Assembly (NCBI GenBank): GCA_017303635.1 | Contig: JAFLCG010000003.1 | Location: 248,001 to 312,000 of the forward strand | Direction: 5' to 3' | DNA from: Anaerolineae bacterium | Lineage (GTDB): Bacteria; Chloroflexota; Anaerolineae; Aggregatilineales; Phototrophicaceae | Length of the DNA: 64,000 nt | The notes under the pieces: model-generated | Databases searched by the model: none | The model's input: the letters and a program-made list of their open reading frames with translations, nothing else | Told to the model about the DNA's origin: nothing | Shown: piece by piece, positions 59,865 to 64,000 of the stretch | Position numbering within the stretch: position 1 is the first letter of the stretch | Layout: each line of letters starts with the position of its first letter | Position numbers and translations under genes: made by a program

Positions 59865-60146
59865 GGGAAGGGTGGGGAAGTGCAGATTGAAGGAGTGAAG
59901 CGGGTGGGCAGTAGCGGAGGAGGAAGTTGGGATAATGAAGGGGATAAGTTGGGATAAATGAGGGGTTTGTGACCTGTTTTGCAGGGAAGAAACAGGTAAT
60001 GTATTACGAAATATTAATTGTAGAAGTGGAGGCGGGAGGATTTATACCCTGCCCTATCGGTTTCGGTAAGGGCGGACACCATGAATAGCGTCCCTACGGG
60101 TGTGGGATGTGATCCTGAAAATGCAGTCAGGGGGAATCCCAAATAC
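59865..60146. other. intergenic region before lacI
   Basis: No gene. It holds a short direct repeat (AAGTTGGGATAA twice, about 59926-59958), an inverted repeat ACCTGTTT/AAACAGGT (59972-59997) that may end the acyl-CoA dehydrogenase transcript, and a CCCTAC-capped palindrome (60074-60097). Confidence 0.55.
60074..60097. repeat. CCCTAC-capped palindrome
   Basis: GGACACCATGAATAGCGTCC + CTAC, 21 of 24 bases as at 13993-14016. Confidence 0.6.
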
Positions 60147-60175
60147 TTGACAGCGCTTCAAAAGGATTTTACTAT
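60147..60175 (+). promoter_or_regulatory. promoter of the lacI-type regulator
   Basis: TTGACA (60147-60152), 17-nt spacer, TACTAT (60170-60175). The spacer contains AGCGCTTCA, half of the operator that follows. Confidence 0.75.
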
Positions 60176-60193
60176 AGTGGAAGCGCTTCCACT
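60176..60193 (+). promoter_or_regulatory. LacI-family operator
   Basis: AGTGGAAGCGCTTCCACT, a perfect 18-bp palindrome with the central CG of LacI/PurR-type operators, directly after the -10 box. It implies autorepression. Confidence 0.8.
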
Positions 60194-60229
60194 GTTGAAA
60201 ACTATTCCTAATTTTGTTTAGAGTATCTA

Positions 60230-61267
60230 ATGGGTAACCCAACTATTTACGATGTTGCGCGAACTGCAGGAGTAGGGGTTGGCACCGTCTCCCGCGTGCT
60301 GAATAACAGCACCCGCGTCAGCCCGGAAACGCAGGAAAAAGTGATGAGTGCCATCTGGGCACTCGGTTATCGTCGCAGCAAAGTCGCCCGTCAACTCTCC
60401 ACCGGCATTCAGCATCGCAATATTGGTGCAATCATGCCGTATATCACCCCACCTTCGTTTGTCGAGCGGCTGCGTGGCATCCAAATGGCGCTGAGCCATC
60501 AGGACAATGACTTCAATCTAATCCTCTACACGGTTAGCGAACCGGATCGCCAGCGTGAACAACTCCTGACCATCATCGACCAGTCCACGGTAGACGGATT
60601 GCTGATCACCGCCCTGAACATCTCCGATGAGGAGCGGAGCTTATTGACACAAGCGGGCATCCCGTTTGTTTTGCTCAGCGATGAATGCAACGGGGAAAAC
60701 AACTGCATCAGCCCGGATAACATCCAGGGTGGCGCTCTGGCGACACAGCACCTCCTCCAACTGGGGCACCGGCGGGTGGCCTACGTGGGCGATGCATTCC
60801 CGAATAATTACGGTATCCCCACCAGCGAACTACGCTATCAGGGGTATCTCTCCGCGCTGGAATCGTACGGTATCGCATTTAATTCCAACTATGTGGCGCT
60901 GGGCGTACACGGTGAAGAAGCCGCGTACACGCTGACCCAAGCGCTTTTGAACCTGCCCGAACCGCCCACCGCGATCTTCGCGATGTCTGACATTCAGGCT
61001 GTGGGCTGTATTCAGGCTATCCGCGCCGCCGGTCTGCGCGTGCCGGAAGATATTTCTGTGATTGGCTTTGATGATGTGCAGTTGAGCCGGTACGTGGGAC
61101 TGACGACCATCCGGCAACACCTGGAACAAAGCGGTTACATGGGTATGCAAACCTTGCTGGAGATGTTGAATACACCCGACCAAGTTCTGCCGCGGCAACT
61201 GCCGCCCTTGGAGCTGATCGTACGTGGCACAACCCAGCCGTTTAATCCGGTTCAGGGGGCTGGTTAA
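60230..61267 (+). CDS. LacI family transcriptional regulator
   Basis: 345 residues. The helix-turn-helix and hinge are clear: TIYDVARTAGVGVGTVSRVLNNSTRVSPETQEKVMSAIWALGYRRSKVARQL. The periplasmic-binding-like effector domain contains IGAIMPYITPPSFVERLRGI, AIFAMSDIQAVGCIQAIRAAGLRVPEDISVIGFDD and the C-terminal LTTIRQHLEQSGYMGMQTLLEML. The gene stands in front of a sugar ABC importer, which it presumably controls along with itself via the operator at 60176. The effector is probably a sugar imported by that system. Confidence 0.95.
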   Translation: MGNPTIYDVARTAGVGVGTVSRVLNNSTRVSPETQEKVMSAIWALGYRRSKVARQLSTGIQHRNIGAIMPYITPPSFVERLRGIQMALSHQDNDFNLILYTVSEPDRQREQLLTIIDQSTVDGLLITALNISDEERSLLTQAGIPFVLLSDECNGENNCISPDNIQGGALATQHLLQLGHRRVAYVGDAFPNNYGIPTSELRYQGYLSALESYGIAFNSNYVALGVHGEEAAYTLTQALLNLPEPPTAIFAMSDIQAVGCIQAIRAAGLRVPEDISVIGFDDVQLSRYVGLTTIRQHLEQSGYMGMQTLLEMLNTPDQVLPRQLPPLELIVRGTTQPFNPVQGAG

Positions 61268-61394
61268 GCGATTCATTCAGGAGCAATCAGAACGTGATCT
61301 GCCCAGTGCAGAATGGGTTCTGTTGACAACCTTACTGGCAGTATCGACCCGATGGTCAGAGAGGAGTTTTTCATCGAGATTGGTCGTCAGAAAA

Positions 61395-61418
61395 AGAGCC
61401 GGGATGCCGCCCGACTCT
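61395..61418 (+). terminator. imperfect hairpin between lacI and sugar importer
   Basis: AGAGCCGGG and CCCGACTCT pair with one mismatch round a 6-nt loop and are followed by CTTT. It could reduce read-through from lacI. I see no strong separate promoter for the importer between 61268 and 61468; TTGACA at 61323 lacks a -10. Confidence 0.4.
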
Positions 61419-61468
61419 CTTTCCAGGCACATTATTGCACCTGATTTACGGACATAGGAGATATTAGC

Positions 61469-62788
61469 ATGAAACGTTCGTTTTATCTCATCTTTTCAGC
61501 CCTCGCTGTATTCGCCATGTTCATGGCTGTGGCGCGGACACCCAAGGCTGTCGCGCAGGATGCAATCGACTGCGGAACCGAGCCGATCACGCTCCGCGGC
61601 TACTTTGAAACCGGCTTCGATCTGCCGTTCCGACTGGCTGAAGAATTCACCAAGCAATACCCGAATGTCACCTGGGACATCAGCCAGGATCAGTTCGCCA
61701 ACCTGATCAACGCGACACCGCGTCTGCTCTCGGGTGATAATCCGCCGGATCTCATCCGCCTGCCCACGATGGTTTCGTTTGCGAACCAGGGGCTGCTCAA
61801 GAACCTGGACGAATATGCGGAAGCGTTTGGCTGGAATGATTGGCCGGTGCCGCAGCTCAATCAGAATCGTGTTGCCGAAGACGGGACACGCGGTTCGGGT
61901 TCGCTCTACGCCATGGGTCTCAACTACAGCCTGACCGGCATTTTCTACAACCGTGACCAGGCTGCCCAAATTGGCATGACCGAACCGCCCACCACCCTGG
62001 CCGAGTTCGAAGCTCTGCTGGCCGCCGCTAAGGAAGCCGGTCTGCTGCCCATCATGCAGTGGGGCAGCGCTCAGAGCGGTATGGGTCTGGCCTTCCCCTT
62101 GCAGGCTCTGATGGCCTCGGTCGGTTCAGTTGACCCCATCAATAACTGGATCTTCCAGAAGCCCGGCGCGACCATCGACACCCCGGAGAATCTGGTCGCC
62201 GCGCAGCACCTGGCGGACTGGATCAGCAACGGTTACTTCCCAGAAGACATCAACGCCATTGAATACACGGATGCCAATGCCCGCTTCAGCGAAGGTGAAG
62301 GCGTCTTCATCTTCAATGGTGACTGGCAGAACGCCGCCTATGACGCAACCATGTCCGGCAATGTCGGCTTCTTCGTCATGCCGTCCGCAGAAGAAGGTGG
62401 CTCACCGGCTGCGATGTCCGCTCCGTTGACCTTCGGCATCGCCGCTAATGCCGTCAATGCCGATTGCGCGGCCTTCTTCTTCAATTGGGTCGGCACCAAC
62501 GAAGTCGCTCGCCAGATTGGCGTCGATGTCGGTGGCTCCAACCCCGGTGGCCCGTCCGGACTGCCGATGCCGGCCGTTGCCGAAGGTTCGATCACCAATG
62601 AGACGCTGGCTGCTGGCTCGGTCATTGGTGAAGCCGGGACTTCGATGGACTTCATCGCCAATGCGACCAGCGCCATCTTTGCCCAGGGCTGGACCCCGGA
62701 ACTGCAGAAGATGGTGGGTGGCCGGCAGGATGCGGCGGGTCTGCTGCAAACTGTTCAGGCCGAATACGAACGTCAGCTCTCTGAATAG
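61469..62788 (+). CDS. carbohydrate ABC transporter substrate-binding protein (family 1)
   Basis: 439 residues; GGAG lies 9 nt before ATG 61469. MKRSFYLIFSALAVFAMFMAVARTPKAVAQ is a signal peptide. Typical family-1 text: TLRGYFETGFDLPFRLAEEFTKQYPNVTWDISQDQFANLI, PDLIRLPTMVSFANQGLLKNLDEYAEAFGW, YAMGLNYSLTGIFYNRDQAAQIGM and FSEGEGVFIFNGDWQNAAYD. It binds a sugar or sugar oligomer outside the membrane and passes it to the permeases encoded next (42-bp gap). The sugar cannot be named from the sequence. Confidence 0.95.
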   Translation: MKRSFYLIFSALAVFAMFMAVARTPKAVAQDAIDCGTEPITLRGYFETGFDLPFRLAEEFTKQYPNVTWDISQDQFANLINATPRLLSGDNPPDLIRLPTMVSFANQGLLKNLDEYAEAFGWNDWPVPQLNQNRVAEDGTRGSGSLYAMGLNYSLTGIFYNRDQAAQIGMTEPPTTLAEFEALLAAAKEAGLLPIMQWGSAQSGMGLAFPLQALMASVGSVDPINNWIFQKPGATIDTPENLVAAQHLADWISNGYFPEDINAIEYTDANARFSEGEGVFIFNGDWQNAAYDATMSGNVGFFVMPSAEEGGSPAAMSAPLTFGIAANAVNADCAAFFFNWVGTNEVARQIGVDVGGSNPGGPSGLPMPAVAEGSITNETLAAGSVIGEAGTSMDFIANATSAIFAQGWTPELQKMVGGRQDAAGLLQTVQAEYERQLSE

Positions 62789-62830
62789 TGGTAAAGGCCG
62801 CAGGGCGATGCCTGTGCTGCCAGATGAACC

Positions 62831-63760
62831 ATGACTATGAAAACGTCAAATCGTCCCGCGGCCCCCATGAATTCTCGTCGCCCCCCTTTCGCAGGGGGGC
62901 GCTGGGAACACGTTGTCGGTTGGCTGTTTGTGATACCCGCCTTAGTCATGTATGGAGCCTTTGTACTCCTGCCCCTTCTGATGAGCGTGCAATACTCGTT
63001 CGTTCGTTGGAATGGGTTTGGTCCGATGACCTGGGTCGGCCTCGATAACTACATCCGCGTTTTGGAAGACCCAGACCTGCTGGGAACGATCTTCAACTCA
63101 CTCCGGCTGGTCGTCTTCTTCAGTTTTATCCCCGTGTCACTGGGGCTGGTGATCGCCAGCATCATGCATCGCACCGCGACAGGCCGTTATGGAGCGCTCG
63201 CCCGAACTGTTCTGTTCCTGCCTCAAGTGATTCCTCTGGTGGCCGCCGGGATTATCTGGGGGCGGCTGCTTTCGCTGCCCGGCCTGGTTAACGAAATCCT
63301 CCGCGCCATTGGCCTTGATGATGTAACCCGCGCGTGGCTTGGTGACTTCGACTGGGCGCTCCCGGCGGTTGGCTTCATCGGCGTCTGGGTTCTGCTGGGT
63401 TTCTGTACTGTCCTCCTGTCGACAGCCATGACCAAGCTCGACCCATCCTTGTTTGAGTCGGCACGGATTGATGGCGCCAGTTGGTTCACCGAGTTCATCC
63501 GGATCACGGTTCCTCTTCTGAGAAACGAGATCGGTGTTTGCCTCACCGTCACGGTGATTGCCGCCCTGGCGGCTTTTGACATCGTCTACGTTTCGACCGC
63601 AGGAGGGCCGGGTAACTCCACCGCTGTCCCCGGCATCCAGATCTATATTCTGGCGTTTACGGAGCAGCGGATTGGTCCCGCTTCCGCGCTGGCGGTGATG
63701 CTGACCGCGCTGGTGCTGATCGTGATCCTCCCCTTCCAGCGCCTGAACCGGGAGGCCTAG
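62831..63760 (+). CDS. sugar ABC transporter permease 1 (MalF/UgpA type)
   Basis: 309 residues from ATG 62831. Six membrane helices; the N-terminus reads WLFVIPALVMYGAFVLLPLLMSVQYSFVRWNGFG, and the EAA loop ESARIDGASWFTEFIRITVPLL near residue 215 docks the ATPase. The first 25 codons contain a stable hairpin (62879-62901), so expression may be limited relative to the binding protein. The stop codon lies 2 nt before the next permease start. Confidence 0.95.
   Translation: MTMKTSNRPAAPMNSRRPPFAGGRWEHVVGWLFVIPALVMYGAFVLLPLLMSVQYSFVRWNGFGPMTWVGLDNYIRVLEDPDLLGTIFNSLRLVVFFSFIPVSLGLVIASIMHRTATGRYGALARTVLFLPQVIPLVAAGIIWGRLLSLPGLVNEILRAIGLDDVTRAWLGDFDWALPAVGFIGVWVLLGFCTVLLSTAMTKLDPSLFESARIDGASWFTEFIRITVPLLRNEIGVCLTVTVIAALAAFDIVYVSTAGGPGNSTAVPGIQIYILAFTEQRIGPASALAVMLTALVLIVILPFQRLNREA
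62879..62901 (+). repeat. GC hairpin inside the 5' coding region of the permease gene
   Basis: CGCCCCCC (62879-62886), TTTCGCA loop, GGGGGGCG (62894-62901): perfect 8-bp stem in codons 17-24 of the permease. Confidence 0.7.
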
Positions 63761-63762
63761 CG

Positions 63763-64000
63763 ATGAAAATTGATCGTACCGAGCTTTATGGTGGACGTGC
63801 CCTGCTGCTGGTGCTGATGACGATCACCATCCTGCCGTTTATCAGCATCTTCATGACCGCGCTGCATCCCTCCGGGACAGTCCCCCGGGGCCTGGAATGG
63901 CCCGCCGACCCACAGTGGGGCAACTTCATTGAAGCCTTTAACGTGGCGAATATGACGGCGCTGCTGGGTTCGAGCGTCTATATCGTGATTGCGGTGGTGC
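63763..64000 (+). CDS. sugar ABC transporter permease 2 (MalG type), cut by window edge
   Basis: 79 residues visible from ATG 63763, preceded by GGAGG 7 nt upstream within the end of the previous gene. MKIDRTELYGGRALLLVLMTITILPFISIFMTALHPSG is a typical second-permease N-terminus (helix 1, then the periplasmic loop PRGLEWPADPQWGNFIEAF). The EAA loop lies beyond the window. It completes the membrane part of the importer; the ATPase is not visible. Confidence 0.9.
   Translation, partial: MKIDRTELYGGRALLLVLMTITILPFISIFMTALHPSGTVPRGLEWPADPQWGNFIEAFNVANMTALLGSSVYIVIAVV

Noticed and set aside
61224..61457. 77-codon frame between lacI and the sugar-binding protein
   Set aside because: No ribosome site, overlaps lacI out of frame and contains the hairpin at 61395.

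Overview
The window looks like chromosome of a Chloroflexota bacterium, most likely class Anaerolineae. This is inferred from moderately high GC, ABC solute-binding proteins with Chloroflexota-type leaders, extracellular DUF4397/LysM/SH3b proteins with TP-rich linkers, TIR-WD40 receptors, a short Flp-type pilin, NurA, and intergenic DNA full of palindromes and inverted repeats. I found no rRNA, tRNA, CRISPR array, phage gene or intact transposase.

Layout. 1-4.1 kb: a cut-off YciI-like gene, a WYL regulator, a divergent alpha/alpha-toroid protein and a HEAT protein. 4.1-9.8 kb: mutS2 with its own promoter and a tandem duplication of its 3' end, a repeat-rich area holding a DUF559 nuclease-like gene and an 83-bp MITE-like element, and a tetR-MBL hydrolase pair. 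9.8-16.6 kb (minus strand): a TPR histidine kinase with a small STAS-like gene, two exported substrate-binding-type proteins (one fused to a VWA domain), a GNAT enzyme and a P-loop kinase. 17-24.8 kb: a GHMP kinase, divergent from a run of four exported proteins (LysM, then three DUF4397 proteins). 24.9-28.7 kb: an M42 aminopeptidase, an Flp pilin between a good promoter and a textbook terminator, and small unknown genes.

28.9-46.2 kb is the most interesting part. It holds nurA, a RibD/DHFR-like reductase and a small gene resembling a stand-alone HerA HAS barrel; three tandem HEAT-repeat paralogues with identical TTG-start/ribosome-site cassettes; a PfkB kinase and ADP-ribosylglycohydrolase divergent from a TIR-transmembrane-8xWD40-SH3b receptor; an ECF42 sigma operon with two DGPF (YCII) proteins; a soluble histidine kinase; and a response regulator-GAF-TIR fusion. 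Together these suggest a signalling and stress region in which TIR (NAD-cleaving) outputs are gated by extracytoplasmic sensing and by phosphorylation. That function is inference.

46.2-64 kb: an aldo/keto reductase, an oligopeptide-type ABC importer (binding protein plus two permeases, no ATPase), a HEAT/zinc-ribbon/DUF3592 membrane protein, a DinB-family gene behind an SOS-box-like promoter, an ammonium transporter, small proteins, an F420-type LLM oxidoreductase with a histone-like tail, an acyl-CoA dehydrogenase, and a LacI regulator with a clear operator in front of a sugar ABC importer that runs off the right edge.

Start codons were chosen by ribosome-binding sites and family alignment from memory. 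GTG and TTG starts are common here.
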